From positions 186,001-250,000 of the forward strand of contig JADKJU010000005.1 of the NCBI GenBank assembly GCA_016720855.1: DNA of 64,000 nt, in the 5' to 3' direction. This document shows positions 44,280 through 53,499 of this stretch, in pieces (positions within the stretch are counted from its first letter, which is position 1; each line of letters begins with the position of its first letter). The stretch comes from Betaproteobacteria bacterium. Lineage in GTDB: Bacteria > Pseudomonadota > Gammaproteobacteria > Burkholderiales > Usitatibacteraceae. The position numbers and the translations under genes were made by a program. Under the pieces are notes generated by a model. That model was not told the DNA's origin. It saw only the letters and a program-made list of their open reading frames with translations, and ran no database searches.

Positions 44280-45521
44280 TCAGTCCCGATCCCGGCCCAG
44301 CGACTTCGCGGGCCATTGCGCCGCCACGAGCAGCCCGGCCATCAGCCACATCGGCGCCGCAATGGCGGTTGCGCTGGCGAGCAGGCCGAATCCCACCGGC
44401 ATCGCGATCGTGGCGCCGTTGATGACCAGCATGCGCAGGCCGAGCGCCTGCCCGTGGCGATCGCGCGGGGTGACCTGGTGCAGCGTACTCATGATCATGG
44501 GCTGCACCGAGCCCAGCGCCAGCCCGAGCAGGGCCGAACCCAGCATCATTCCCGGCGTGCCCGGCAGCCAGGCATAGATGAACAGCGTCGTCGCGGCCAG
44601 CCCCATCGCGGCACGCAGGGCCTTCAGTTCGTCCAGTTGCCGCGCGAATCGCACGATTGCCAGGCGCACGAGCGTGGCGGCAACGGCAAACGCGGCGAGC
44701 ACCAGCCCGATGCTGGAGGCGCTCAGGCCCTTCGCATGCCCGACCACCGGCACCACGAAAGTGTGCGCATCCCAGCAGGCCGACAGCACGACATTCACCA
44801 GCAGGAGATTGCGCAGCGACACGTGGCGGAGCAGGTGCCACGCGGGGCGTGAAGGTGTGCCGGCATTGCGTGGCTTGGGCGCATGTCGCGGTACGCGCCG
44901 GGCCAGCATCCATGACAGGACCGGAAGCAGGACCGCGAACGCGAATGCCCAGCGGAAGCCGAACCCGTCGATCAACACACCGCCGATCACGGGCGCGATC
45001 GCATTCGACATTGCCGGCCCCAGCGCGACCCAACTGAAGACGCGCCTCAATTCGTCAGGCGAGTTCGCCATGATGCCAGCCTCGCGCTGGATAGCGACCG
45101 CGGCGATGCTGACGGCCCCACCCGTCATCAGGCAGCTGAAGCCGATGGCGAGCAGCGTCTGCGATGCCAGGGCCACCACGGCGCCCGCGAATGCCATGCC
45201 GACTCCAAGAGCGACCGGGCGATGAAAGCCGTGGCTGTCGGCCAGTCCTCCCGCCCACAATGACAGCACGATGGGCGCGACGGCAAAGAGGCTCAGTAGC
45301 ACGCCTACCGTCCATTCGCCGTAGCCCTCGTTCAATACCCACAGGCTGGCCGCCATGCGCGTGAGCGCCATGCAGGCGTGCACGGCAATCAGCGTCGCGA
45401 CGACCCAGGGGAAGGCGTGCCGCAGGGTCGACGGAGCGACGGTGCCGGTCTCCGCCGGCAACTTTCCCGTCCCGTCTTCGGGCTGAGCGGGGGTCAGGCC
45501 ATCGACACGACGGCGCTTCAA
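44280..45521 (-). CDS. MFS transporter
   Basis: A 413-residue major-facilitator protein with about 12 helices. The family loop is GGLADSHGFHRPVALGVG, and WVALGPAMSNAIAPVIGG is in helix 5. There is a 30-residue polar N-terminal extension. Resembles drug/solute antiporters, but no substrate can be assigned. It stands alone between two gene-free stretches. Confidence 0.8.
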   Translation of the reverse strand: MKRRRVDGLTPAQPEDGTGKLPAETGTVAPSTLRHAFPWVVATLIAVHACMALTRMAASLWVLNEGYGEWTVGVLLSLFAVAPIVLSLWAGGLADSHGFHRPVALGVGMAFAGAVVALASQTLLAIGFSCLMTGGAVSIAAVAIQREAGIMANSPDELRRVFSWVALGPAMSNAIAPVIGGVLIDGFGFRWAFAFAVLLPVLSWMLARRVPRHAPKPRNAGTPSRPAWHLLRHVSLRNLLLVNVVLSACWDAHTFVVPVVGHAKGLSASSIGLVLAAFAVAATLVRLAIVRFARQLDELKALRAAMGLAATTLFIYAWLPGTPGMMLGSALLGLALGSVQPMIMSTLHQVTPRDRHGQALGLRMLVINGATIAMPVGFGLLASATAIAAPMWLMAGLLVAAQWPAKSLGRDRD

Positions 45522-45659
45522 GCGGAGCGGTTGCGCTCAACGCGCCTGATCAAGTTCATCCTGTCCGTCTTTCGGGTCGGGCATGGGTCGTGTCCCGAGG
45601 CGCGGTGTAGAAGGTCAGCGTGAGGTCGGGCTTTGCGCTGGCTGCCTCGTCCAGGCGGC

Positions 45660-45782
45660 CGCGGCGATCGCGGGGAGCCTGAACGAAGGATTGTCGCTCA
45701 TTGGTGCCAACGATTCCAGACTCATGTAACACTTCTGGATCGCGTACTCGTCGTTTTGACCGAGCAGCAGCGCGCCCGCGAG
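45660..45782 (-). pseudogene. C-terminal remnant of an IS256-family transposase
   Basis: About 41 codons on the minus strand read LAGALLLGQNDEYAIQK, then CYMSLESLAPMSDNPSFRLP and AIAA. This is the conserved IS256 transposase C-terminus, whose usual form is LLLEQNDEWAVQRARYMTLE and on. The frame continues past the usual end to a stop near 45615, and nothing of the N-terminal 350 residues is left nearby. The rest of the gene-free stretch 45522-45976 shows nothing else I can recognise. The remnant marks past transposition at the edge of the accessory region. Confidence 0.7.
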
Positions 45783-45976
45783 CCTTGCGATGGAAGTCGT
45801 GACAGGCGACATCGAGCGCCTTTCCGACAAGCAACTGACGCTATTCGAATACCGCTGGGACATCACTGGGGAAGGGCAACAACCCAAGAACCATAGGGCC
45901 GAGCCGCCTTAAAACTCGCCCGCCATCCGCCCTTGGACCCTCTCCCCGGCACTCTCCCAAGGCAGAGGTGGGATAG

Positions 45977-46963
45977 TTACTGCGACCGCAGCAGCCCCGC
46001 AGCCTTGACCACCGGCTCCCAGCGCGCGAGCTCGCTCTTCATCTGCCTCGAGAACGTGGCCGAGTCGCTGCCCACCGGTTCCGCGCCCGCCGCTTCCAGC
46101 CGCTGGCGAACCGCAGGATCGGCGAGCGCCTTCACCATTTCGCCGCTCAGGCGTTCCACCACTTCCTTCGGCAGGTTGGCGGGGCCCATGAGTCCGATCC
46201 AGGACACGGCCTCGAAGCCGGGCAGCGCCGCCTCGGCCACCGTGGGCATGTCGGGCACGGCGCTGGAGCGCGTAGCCTTGGTCACCGCGAGCCCGTTGAG
46301 CTTGCCGGCCTGCACATGCGGGAGCGCGGTGATGATGGTGTCGAACATGTAGTCGATCTCGCCGCCGAGCAGCGCGGTCATCGCCGGCGCGGATCCCTTG
46401 TATGGCACATGCACCACATTCACGCCGGCCATGGTCTTGAAGAGCTCGCCCGCCAGGTGCGCCATGGTGCCGTTGCCGAACGATCCGTAATTGAGCTTGC
46501 CTGGTTGCGCCTTGGCCGCGGCGATCACGTCGTTCACACTCTTCGCATTCAACTTGTTGGGGTTCACGACCAGCATCAAGGGCGAATAGCTGACGAGCGA
46601 GATCGGCGTGAAGTCCTTTACTGGATCATAGGGAGGCTCCTTCGCCATGAGCGGTCCGATGGCCTGCGGACCGCTGGCGCCCATGAGCAACGTATAGCCG
46701 TCGGGATCCGCCTTCGCGACGACCGTCGAGCCCAGCATGCCGCCTGCGCCGCCGCGATTCTCGATCACCACGGTCTGCCCCAGCAACTCGCTCATCTTTT
46801 GCGCGACCACGCGCGCCTGCACGTCGGTGGGTCCGCCAGGCGGATAAGGCACGATGATCTTGATCGTCTTGTTCGGATAACCCTGCGCATACGCGAGCCC
46901 TGCGCCGGACAGCGCCAGGACCGCAGCGACGATTCCGCCAACCCAACGAGCAACCTGCTTCAT
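45977..46963 (-). CDS. Bug/TctC-family periplasmic substrate-binding protein
   Basis: A 328-residue binding protein with a signal peptide ending AYA-Q. Family marks are YPNKTIKIIVPYPPGGPTD, ENRGGAGGMLGS, KLNYGSFGNGTMAHLAGE and VHVPYKGSAPAMTALLGG. Such proteins capture carboxylates in the periplasm, either for TctAB transporters or for signalling. No tctA or tctB is present. Last gene of the LacI-controlled operon, 33 bases after the CoA ligase. Confidence 0.9.
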   Translation of the reverse strand: MKQVARWVGGIVAAVLALSGAGLAYAQGYPNKTIKIIVPYPPGGPTDVQARVVAQKMSELLGQTVVIENRGGAGGMLGSTVVAKADPDGYTLLMGASGPQAIGPLMAKEPPYDPVKDFTPISLVSYSPLMLVVNPNKLNAKSVNDVIAAAKAQPGKLNYGSFGNGTMAHLAGELFKTMAGVNVVHVPYKGSAPAMTALLGGEIDYMFDTIITALPHVQAGKLNGLAVTKATRSSAVPDMPTVAEAALPGFEAVSWIGLMGPANLPKEVVERLSGEMVKALADPAVRQRLEAAGAEPVGSDSATFSRQMKSELARWEPVVKAAGLLRSQ

Positions 46964-46996
46964 GACTCCTCCTGTATCAGAGTGTGTTCCGTGCCC

Positions 46997-49135
46997 CTAT
47001 TTCGGGGCTCCATCATCGAGCACGACGAGCGCATCCGCGGCCACCACGCCGGCACCTTGCGGCCGCACCATAAGCGGATTCACGTCCAATTCCGAAAGCC
47101 GATCGCGCAGCGTCCACGCGACTTGAGACAGTCGCGCGAGAAACGCTGCAAGCGCATCGACGTCCGCGGCCGGGCGCTTGCGAAAGCCCTTCAAGAGTGC
47201 GGCTCCCCGAAGCTCGTCGATCATCTCGCGCGCCGTCTGCTCGTCGAACGGCGCGACACGGTATGTGACGTCGCGCAGCACCTCGGCCTGGATGCCACCC
47301 ATTCCCAGTGTGATCATCGGGCCGAAGACCGGATCCTGCGTCACACCCGCCAACATCTCCACGGCGTCGACCACCATTTCGCTGACAAGCGCGCCTTCGA
47401 TGCGCGCCGAAGGCGCGTAGGCGCGGCTGCGATGGATCACCTCGGCCACCGCCCCGTCGAGCTCGGCGCGATTTCGCACGCCGAGGATCACGCCCCCGGC
47501 CTCGGTCTTGTGCGCGATGTCGGCCGAGGCCACCTTCACCACCACCGGATAGCGCAGCCCCGCGGCGAGCAGGTCCGCATCCTGCCCGGGCGGCAGGAGC
47601 ACATCGCCGGTGACCGGGAGACCCCAACGCGCGAGGAGCGCCTTGCTCTCGGCTTCCGAGAGCGCGCCCGAGCGCGCCGGAAGCCGCGTGTCGATGTCCG
47701 CTGACGATTCCGCGAAGAGCGACGCGCGGCGGTTGGCGCGGTCCTGGTAACGGGTGAAACGCGCGAGTACGCCGGCCGCGTTGGCCAGGCGCACAGGGCT
47801 CGTGAAGTAGGGAATCTGCGCTTCGTCCGCCAGCTTGTACGCAGCCTCCGCGCGATGACGTCTCGCAGTCCAGCCGAGCATCACCGGCTTGTCGTGACGC
47901 TCCATCGCCTCGGCCACCGCGCGGTTGCACGCCAGTGCGATTTCTCCGGACAGGCCCGCATAGACCACCGCGAGCTGGTCCACGCTCGGATCCGCGAGCA
48001 CCAGATCGATGGCCTGGGTGAAGGCGCCCAGGTCATTGAACACGTCGGCGGTCACGTCAACCGGATTGTGCGGCGAGCCGTACGCGGGAATCACTTTGGC
48101 GATTGCGGCCACGGTCTCGGGCGCGAGGGTCACCACATCCAGGCCCAGTTCCGCGGCGCGGTCGGCGAAAAGGATGCATGAACCTGCGGAGGAGCCGAGT
48201 GCCGCGACTCGATCGCCGCGCGGCAGCCGCCCCGGCAGCAAGGCGCGCGCGCTGTCGGAGATCTCGTCTATGTCGCGCATCTCGATTACGCCAGATTGCC
48301 GGTACGCCGCGCGGTAGGCGTCGTACGACCCGGTGAGTGCAGCGGTGTGCGATAGCGAGGCTCGCTTTCCGGCTTCGGAATTTCCTGCCTTCCACATCAG
48401 GATCGGCTTGCCTGCGCGCACCGAGCGATCCGCAACCCGCATCAAGGCTCGCCCGTCGCGCACGCCCTCGATGAAGCCGACGAGCAGGCGCGTGCCCTCG
48501 TCGTCCACGTATGCATCGAGGATCTCGGGCGTGGTGACGTCGGATTCGTTGCCGGATGACACGAGATTGCGGAAGCCCACTCCCGCGGATTCGCACTGGG
48601 TGACGATGCCGAAGCCGAAGCCGCCGCTCTGCGCCACACTGGAGACCGGTCCCGCCTTGAGCTCGGGCTCCAGGCCGAGGACGCCGAAGGTCGCATACAG
48701 CCGCTCGGAGATGTTGAGATAGCCCTGGCAGTTGGGTCCGATGATGCGCACACCGTTCTCGCGCGCGGCCGCCAGCAGCTTTGCCTCCTGCTCGAGCCCC
48801 GTTGCGCCCGTCTCGCGGAAGCCTGCGCTGAAGACGACCGCGAATCGGATCCCCTTGCGGCCGCATTCGCGAACGACCTCGATCGCCGCGGCACCATTCA
48901 CCGCGACGATCGCCACATCGCACGGCCCGTCGATGGAGGCGACGGTCGGATAGCAGCGCAGCCCCGCGATCTCGGTGTGCTTCGGATTGATCGGGTAGAC
49001 GCGCCCCTTGTAGCCGTAGGTGGCCAGGAACTTCACCGGCTGTCCGCCGATGCGGCGCAGGTCGTGGGACGCCCCCACGATCGCCACGCCGCGCGGATGG
49101 AACAACGGCTCGAACGAGGTCTTCGGGGACGCCAT
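46997..49135 (-). CDS. Acyl-CoA synthetase (NDP-forming) / acetate-CoA ligase family
   Basis: A 712-residue protein joining the CoA-binding and succinyl-CoA-synthetase-like alpha part (PRGVAIVGASHDLRRIGGQ, GPNCQGYLN, SLSHTAALTGS with the likely phospho-His) to a C-terminal ATP-grasp beta part (YPVVVKVASADIAHKTEAGG, GALVSEMVVDAVEML). No acetyltransferase domain is attached. It interconverts an acyl-CoA and NDP with acid and NTP. The ATG at 49135 was chosen because family members start near LFHPRGVAIVGAS. It is flanked in the operon by an FAD oxidase and a Bug protein; the acid is unknown. Confidence 0.85.
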   Translation of the reverse strand: MASPKTSFEPLFHPRGVAIVGASHDLRRIGGQPVKFLATYGYKGRVYPINPKHTEIAGLRCYPTVASIDGPCDVAIVAVNGAAAIEVVRECGRKGIRFAVVFSAGFRETGATGLEQEAKLLAAARENGVRIIGPNCQGYLNISERLYATFGVLGLEPELKAGPVSSVAQSGGFGFGIVTQCESAGVGFRNLVSSGNESDVTTPEILDAYVDDEGTRLLVGFIEGVRDGRALMRVADRSVRAGKPILMWKAGNSEAGKRASLSHTAALTGSYDAYRAAYRQSGVIEMRDIDEISDSARALLPGRLPRGDRVAALGSSAGSCILFADRAAELGLDVVTLAPETVAAIAKVIPAYGSPHNPVDVTADVFNDLGAFTQAIDLVLADPSVDQLAVVYAGLSGEIALACNRAVAEAMERHDKPVMLGWTARRHRAEAAYKLADEAQIPYFTSPVRLANAAGVLARFTRYQDRANRRASLFAESSADIDTRLPARSGALSEAESKALLARWGLPVTGDVLLPPGQDADLLAAGLRYPVVVKVASADIAHKTEAGGVILGVRNRAELDGAVAEVIHRSRAYAPSARIEGALVSEMVVDAVEMLAGVTQDPVFGPMITLGMGGIQAEVLRDVTYRVAPFDEQTAREMIDELRGAALLKGFRKRPAADVDALAAFLARLSQVAWTLRDRLSELDVNPLMVRPQGAGVVAADALVVLDDGAPK

Positions 49136-49151
49136 GATCGCCTCGCCTCGA

Positions 49152-50813
49152 CTAGGGATCGATGAGCACACCGGGATTGAGAAGGCCTTTCGGATCGAGG
49201 CACTTCTTCGCGGCCCGCAAGGCCTTGGCAAAGAGCTCGGGGCGCTGCTTGTCGTACCAGGGGCGATGCTCGCGGCCCACGGAGTGATGGTGCGTGATGG
49301 TGCCGCCACCGGCGATGATCGCGTCCGAGGCCGCGCCTTTCACGGCCCAGTAGTCCTCCAGGACGCGGTCCTGCGCCTGCGACAGCCCATGGAACGTGAG
49401 ATACGGCGCGGGACCATCGGGATACGCGTGCGTGAAGCGGCAGGTCACCGAACCCTTGCGGCCCGTGGCCTTCTCGATCGCCTTGAGTCCTGCGTCCTTG
49501 ATATTGGAATGAAAGTCCTTGAAGCGGTCCCACGTGATGGAGGTCTCGTAGGCGTCGCGGAAGATGCCACGTGCCACCATGTGCTCCTTGAAGTACGGCA
49601 GGAACATGAAGCGGTCCCGCCAGCGCCCCGCCCCGCCTTCGCGGTTGGAGTTCTCCTCGGTACTTGCCACTTCGGGCTCGCCATCATGATCACGGCAGAG
49701 TTCCAGCGCGCGCTTCAAGAACGGCTCCACCGGATGATCGTCCGACTCGAACGCCACGACCAGCACGCTGTGCTTGCCGTCGGCAATCCCGTTGTACTGC
49801 GCTTCCTCGGCATCGAGGATGCGGCAATTCGCCGGGTACAGGCCCGACTGCGTGAGCGCGCGCACCGCGTCGCACCCCTTGTAGAAGTCGGTGAAGAGTA
49901 CCGTGGACGTGGCGCGGAACGTCGGTCGCCGGCGCACGCGCATCCACGCCTCGGTGATGATGCCGAGGATGCCTTCCGAGCCGATGAACATGCGATCGGG
50001 ACTGGGGCCCGCGCCGGAGCCCGGCAAGCGCCGTGTTTCGATGAGCCCGGAGGGCGTGACCAGGCGCGTGCTCTCCACCAGGTCGTCGATGTGCGTGTAA
50101 AGGGTGGCGAAATGACCGCCAGCGCGCGTGGCAATCCAGCCGCCGAGCGTCGAGCATTTGAACGATTGCGGGAAGTGACGCAGCGTGAGCCCCGAGGGCT
50201 TGAGTTGCTCCTCGATCGAGGGCCCGAACGTGCCCGCCTGGATGCGTGCGGCGAGCGAGATCTCGTCGATCTCCAGCACGCGGTTCAGGTTGCGCATGTC
50301 GATGCTGATGGCGCCCGCGTATTCGCCGCCGGTCGGCGGCACGACGCCACCCACGACGCTCGAGCCGCCGCCGAAGGGCACCACCGCCGCGTTGGCGCGA
50401 TATGCCCAGTCGAGGAGGTCCACGATGTCCTGCTCATTGCGCGGCAGCGCCACCACATCCACGGGCGCGGGACATTGGCGCGCGTAGACGCGGATGATGT
50501 CCGGCAGCGACTTGCTGTACGAGTGCAGCACGCGCTCGTAGTGATCGGTGGTGCAGATGGCCGCGAGGTTGGACGGCACCGGGATGCGCGAGGCGGGCAG
50601 CTTGATGTCTTCCGCCTTCGGCGTGGGGACCACGGTCTTGAAGCCCTCTACGCCGAAGCGCTGCGACCAGGCCGATTCCATCCACTGGATCTCGCCGGGG
50701 GGCACGACCTCGTCCTCGTATCCCCACCCCCAGAACTTGAGCCGCTTGGCGGGCTTGGCTTCCACGCGCGGGTTCGCTGCTTTATCGACTTTGGACAGGC
50801 TCGCCACGATCAA
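49152..50813 (-). CDS. FAD-linked oxidase, alkyl-DHAP synthase/GlcD-like
   Basis: A 553-residue VAO-fold flavoprotein. The N-terminal RLKFWGWGYEDE and the C-terminal THHHSVGREHRPWY are hallmarks of the alkyldihydroxyacetone-phosphate synthase group. The FAD-binding region has VPFGGGSSVVGGV, and GSEGILGIITEAWMRVR follows. In bacteria these proteins usually oxidise 2-hydroxy acids or related compounds rather than making ether lipids. The start is a TTG at 50813 or a GTG at 50807, both after GAGGAG. The 5' end overlaps the HisD-family gene by about 30 bases. Confidence 0.85.
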   Translation of the reverse strand: MIVASLSKVDKAANPRVEAKPAKRLKFWGWGYEDEVVPPGEIQWMESAWSQRFGVEGFKTVVPTPKAEDIKLPASRIPVPSNLAAICTTDHYERVLHSYSKSLPDIIRVYARQCPAPVDVVALPRNEQDIVDLLDWAYRANAAVVPFGGGSSVVGGVVPPTGGEYAGAISIDMRNLNRVLEIDEISLAARIQAGTFGPSIEEQLKPSGLTLRHFPQSFKCSTLGGWIATRAGGHFATLYTHIDDLVESTRLVTPSGLIETRRLPGSGAGPSPDRMFIGSEGILGIITEAWMRVRRRPTFRATSTVLFTDFYKGCDAVRALTQSGLYPANCRILDAEEAQYNGIADGKHSVLVVAFESDDHPVEPFLKRALELCRDHDGEPEVASTEENSNREGGAGRWRDRFMFLPYFKEHMVARGIFRDAYETSITWDRFKDFHSNIKDAGLKAIEKATGRKGSVTCRFTHAYPDGPAPYLTFHGLSQAQDRVLEDYWAVKGAASDAIIAGGGTITHHHSVGREHRPWYDKQRPELFAKALRAAKKCLDPKGLLNPGVLIDP

Positions 50814-52095
50814 AGGTCTCCTCTGGAAAATATTTCAAAAGCCGGTCGTCGGCGGTGCGGGCATGCGCTTCCATACCCTCCAGCCGCGAGATGCGGGCGG
50901 TGACCTGCGCGACCTGCCGGGTAGCCTCGCGCGACATGCGCTGCCACGTGAGCGCCTTCATGAACTTGTGCACCGATAGCCCGCCCGAGTAGCGGGCGGC
51001 CCCCATGGTGGGAAGGATGTGGTTCGGGCCCGAGGTCTTGTCGCCGAATGCCACGGTGGTTTCCTCGCCGAGAAAGAGTGAGCCGTAGCAGGTAAGGTTT
51101 GCGAGCCACCAGTCGAGGTCCCCGGCGTGGATCTCCAGGTGCTCGGGAGCGTAACGGTCCGAAGCTTCCACCAATTCTTCGCGTGTGGTGGCCACGACGA
51201 CCTCACCATAATCGCGCCAGGCGCTGCCGGCGGCCTCGCACGCGGGTTGCGGGAGACGCGCGATGATTTCGGGCACATGCGCCATCACTTTCCCGGCCAG
51301 CACGCTTGAGGTGGTCATGAGCCATGCGGGCGATTCGTGGCCGTGCTCGGCCTGGCCCACCAGATCGGAGGCGACAATGAGCGGATCGGCGGATTCGTCG
51401 GCGATCACCGCGATCTCCGAAGGCCCCGCGAAGACGTCTATGCCGACACGGCCGAACAGCAGGCGCTTGGCTTCCGCCACGTACTTGTTCCCAGGGCCCA
51501 CGATGAGATCCGCGGGCTTGCCGGTGAAGAGCCCGAAAGCGAGGGTCGCCATGGCCTGCACGCCGCCCAGCGTCATGATCGCGTCCGCACCCGCGACCTT
51601 CATCGCGTATAGCACCTGCGGATGGATGCCGCCGCCCTGGAAGGGTGTCGAGCACGCGATCACGGTGGGCACTCCGGCCGCCTTGGCTGTCGCGATGCCC
51701 ATGTACGCGGAGGCGATGTGCGCGTATCGGCCGGTGGGCACGTAGCAGCCGGCGACGTTGACGGGGACTAGGCGCTGGCCCGCGTGAAGGCCCGGCTCGA
51801 GTTCGATCGCGAATTCCCGCATGGAATCGCGCTGCGCCTCGGCGAAGCGCCGCACGCGCTCGGTGGCGAATTCGATGTCGCGCTTCACGCCATCGGCAAT
51901 GCCACGCGTCTGCCGCTCGACTTCGGCGGGGGTGACGATGATTTCGCCCGTCCAATTGTCGAGTTTGCCGGCATATTCACGGACTGCGGGCTCGCCCCGG
52001 CGCTCGATGTCGGCCAGCATTGCGCTCGCCACGCGGCGCGCTTCGCCGCTTTCGGTTTCGGGACTCTTGCGGGCCTTCTTCAGGTACTCGAGCAT
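50782..52095 (-). CDS. Histidinol dehydrogenase-family NAD-dependent dehydrogenase, probably catabolic
   Basis: A 437-residue HisD-superfamily enzyme with the Zn and catalytic segments GPSEIAVIADESADP, GQAEHGHESPAW, YAPEHLEIHAGD and TSGPNHILPTMGAARYSGG. It is not in a his operon. It is first in a LacI-controlled operon with an FAD oxidase, CoA ligase and Bug protein. That resembles HisD relatives that oxidise small diols, such as sulfopropanediol 3-dehydrogenase. The start at 52095 was preferred to one at 52128, because the longer version would put a LacI-type operator inside the coding region. Confidence 0.82.
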   Translation of the reverse strand: MLEYLKKARKSPETESGEARRVASAMLADIERRGEPAVREYAGKLDNWTGEIIVTPAEVERQTRGIADGVKRDIEFATERVRRFAEAQRDSMREFAIELEPGLHAGQRLVPVNVAGCYVPTGRYAHIASAYMGIATAKAAGVPTVIACSTPFQGGGIHPQVLYAMKVAGADAIMTLGGVQAMATLAFGLFTGKPADLIVGPGNKYVAEAKRLLFGRVGIDVFAGPSEIAVIADESADPLIVASDLVGQAEHGHESPAWLMTTSSVLAGKVMAHVPEIIARLPQPACEAAGSAWRDYGEVVVATTREELVEASDRYAPEHLEIHAGDLDWWLANLTCYGSLFLGEETTVAFGDKTSGPNHILPTMGAARYSGGLSVHKFMKALTWQRMSREATRQVAQVTARISRLEGMEAHARTADDRLLKYFPEETFDRGEPVQSR

Positions 52096-52113
52096 GGGAT
52101 GGGGACCAGATAA

Positions 52114-52127
52114 TGAAAGCGCTTGCA
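52114..52127. promoter_or_regulatory. LacI-type operator of the four-gene operon
   Basis: TGAAAGCGCTTGCA fits the LacI-family consensus TGNAANCGNTTNCA, with the central CG invariant. It lies 19 bases before the HisD-family start on the minus strand and about 70 bases from the divergent lacI gene. Confidence 0.7.
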
Positions 52128-52180
52128 TGCAGAATATTGCAGTGTTTTCCTTGCTGTCAACAATTTTTCATGATTCTGGT

Positions 52181-52194
52181 TACAATCGCTTTCA
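52181..52194. promoter_or_regulatory. LacI-type operator at the lacI start codon
   Basis: TACAATCGCTTTCA, one base from the TGNAANCGNTTNCA consensus, ends directly before the lacI ATG. Binding here would block translation or transcription of the regulator's own gene, suggesting autoregulation. Confidence 0.6.
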
Positions 52195-53226
52195 ATGGCG
52201 CGCGACAAGCCCTCCCTGCTCTCGGACGTGGCCCGTATGGCGGGCGTTTCGCTCGCCACCGCGTCGCGCACACTGTCGGAGCCGGAAATCGTGCATCCCG
52301 AGACGCGGCAGCGGGTCCACGACGCCGTGGCGAAGTTGGGCTACGTGCCCCACGGTGCGGCCCGTGCCCTCGCAACCAAGCGCTCGCGCACTGTTGGCGT
52401 CGTGATCCCCACGCTCGACAACCCCATTTTCGCGAGCTCCGTGCAGGCGATGCAGCAACGTCTGGCCCAGGACGGCTACACGCTGCTGCTCGGGGGGCAC
52501 GAATACGACCTTGCCGCGGAGGCCGGTGTCGTATTGGCGCTGGTCGAACGCGGTGTCGACGGCATCGTCCTCGTCGGCACGGACCACGACGCTTCGGTCT
52601 ACCGGATGCTCGACAAGGAGCGCATCCCCTACGAGCTCACCTGGACGCTCGACGAGCGCGGACACCACTATTGCCTGGGTTTCTCCAATCGCGCGGCGGC
52701 GGCGCAGGTGGCGCTGCACGTGATCGACCTCGGGCACCGCAGGATCGCGATGATCTCCGGCCACACCGAGAGCAACGACCGCGCCCGCGAGCGGGTGGCG
52801 GGTGTGCGCGACACCTTGCGTGCCCACGGACTGGCGCTGCCGAACACGCTGCTGGTCGAGACCGAGTTTTCGATCCACCGCGGACGGGAGGCGCTCCGCG
52901 CGGTGCTCGCCGCCGAGCCGCGCATCACCGCCGTTGTCTGCGGCAACGACATCCTCGCCCTCGGCGTGCTGATCGAAGCAGCCGCGCGCGGCATTGCCGT
53001 GCCGAAGGCGCTTTCGGTGACGGGATTCGACGACATCGACCTTGCCCACGAATGGAGCCCGGGCCTCACGACCGTGCGCCTGCCTGTCTCGGAGATCGGG
53101 CGCCGCGCGGCCGAGCGTATGCTGGCGCGCATCGCAGGGAAGGATGTGGCGCGAACCGAGGAGGTTCAGGTGGAGTTCATCGCTCGCGGATCCACGGGCC
53201 CATCGCCTGGTCGCCGCAGCCTGTAG
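52195..53226 (+). CDS. LacI-family transcriptional regulator
   Basis: A 343-residue regulator with an N-terminal helix-turn-helix (LLSDVARMAGVSLATASRTL), the hinge helix region (HGAARALATKRSRTVGVVIP) and a periplasmic-binding-protein-like effector domain. It is divergent from the HisD/FAD oxidase/CoA ligase/Bug operon, and two LacI-type sites lie in the shared promoter region. The effector is presumably the operon's substrate. Confidence 0.92.
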   Translation: MARDKPSLLSDVARMAGVSLATASRTLSEPEIVHPETRQRVHDAVAKLGYVPHGAARALATKRSRTVGVVIPTLDNPIFASSVQAMQQRLAQDGYTLLLGGHEYDLAAEAGVVLALVERGVDGIVLVGTDHDASVYRMLDKERIPYELTWTLDERGHHYCLGFSNRAAAAQVALHVIDLGHRRIAMISGHTESNDRARERVAGVRDTLRAHGLALPNTLLVETEFSIHRGREALRAVLAAEPRITAVVCGNDILALGVLIEAAARGIAVPKALSVTGFDDIDLAHEWSPGLTTVRLPVSEIGRRAAERMLARIAGKDVARTEEVQVEFIARGSTGPSPGRRSL

Positions 53227-53264
53227 TCCAATCCTGGACGCAAGAAAAGCGAAAATGTGATCAG

Positions 53265-53345
53265 CAATCAGAACCAGGGGCAGGAGGGCCACATCCCGAT
53301 GATGCGGCATCAGGGGTGACTTGGCTCATGCGCCCTGGGCAACAA
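53265..53345. repeat. Dispersed repeat, copy 2
   Basis: Contains TGATGCGGCATCAGGG (53300-53315) with the same 13-base palindrome as copy 1. Related bases lie before it (an ACC...GGG...CC run) and after it (GTGACTTGGCTCATGCGCCC). It sits in the 273-base gap between lacI and the next module; I see no gene in that gap. Confidence 0.45.
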
Positions 53346-53499
53346 GGCGTTACGGCATTCCACAGTACGAGAATCGCGACCTAGGTGTGGGTCGTGACCA
53401 ACCTCAAGAATTCTGTACTGATCGCCTCCATAGAGGACCTTCCGCAGCGCCGCCTTGGGACGTGACTGAAAGGACTGGCCCTCACGTGGCCCCCGCTGC

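Noticed and set aside
45789..45911. Short plus-strand frame starting MEVVTGDIERLSDKQ
   Set aside because: It lies next to, and partly opposite, the IS256 remnant, has no ribosome-binding site and matches no family I know.
50782..52128. Histidine-biosynthesis hisD
   Set aside because: The superfamily is right, but there are no other his genes. The operon partners and LacI control point to a catabolic dehydrogenase.
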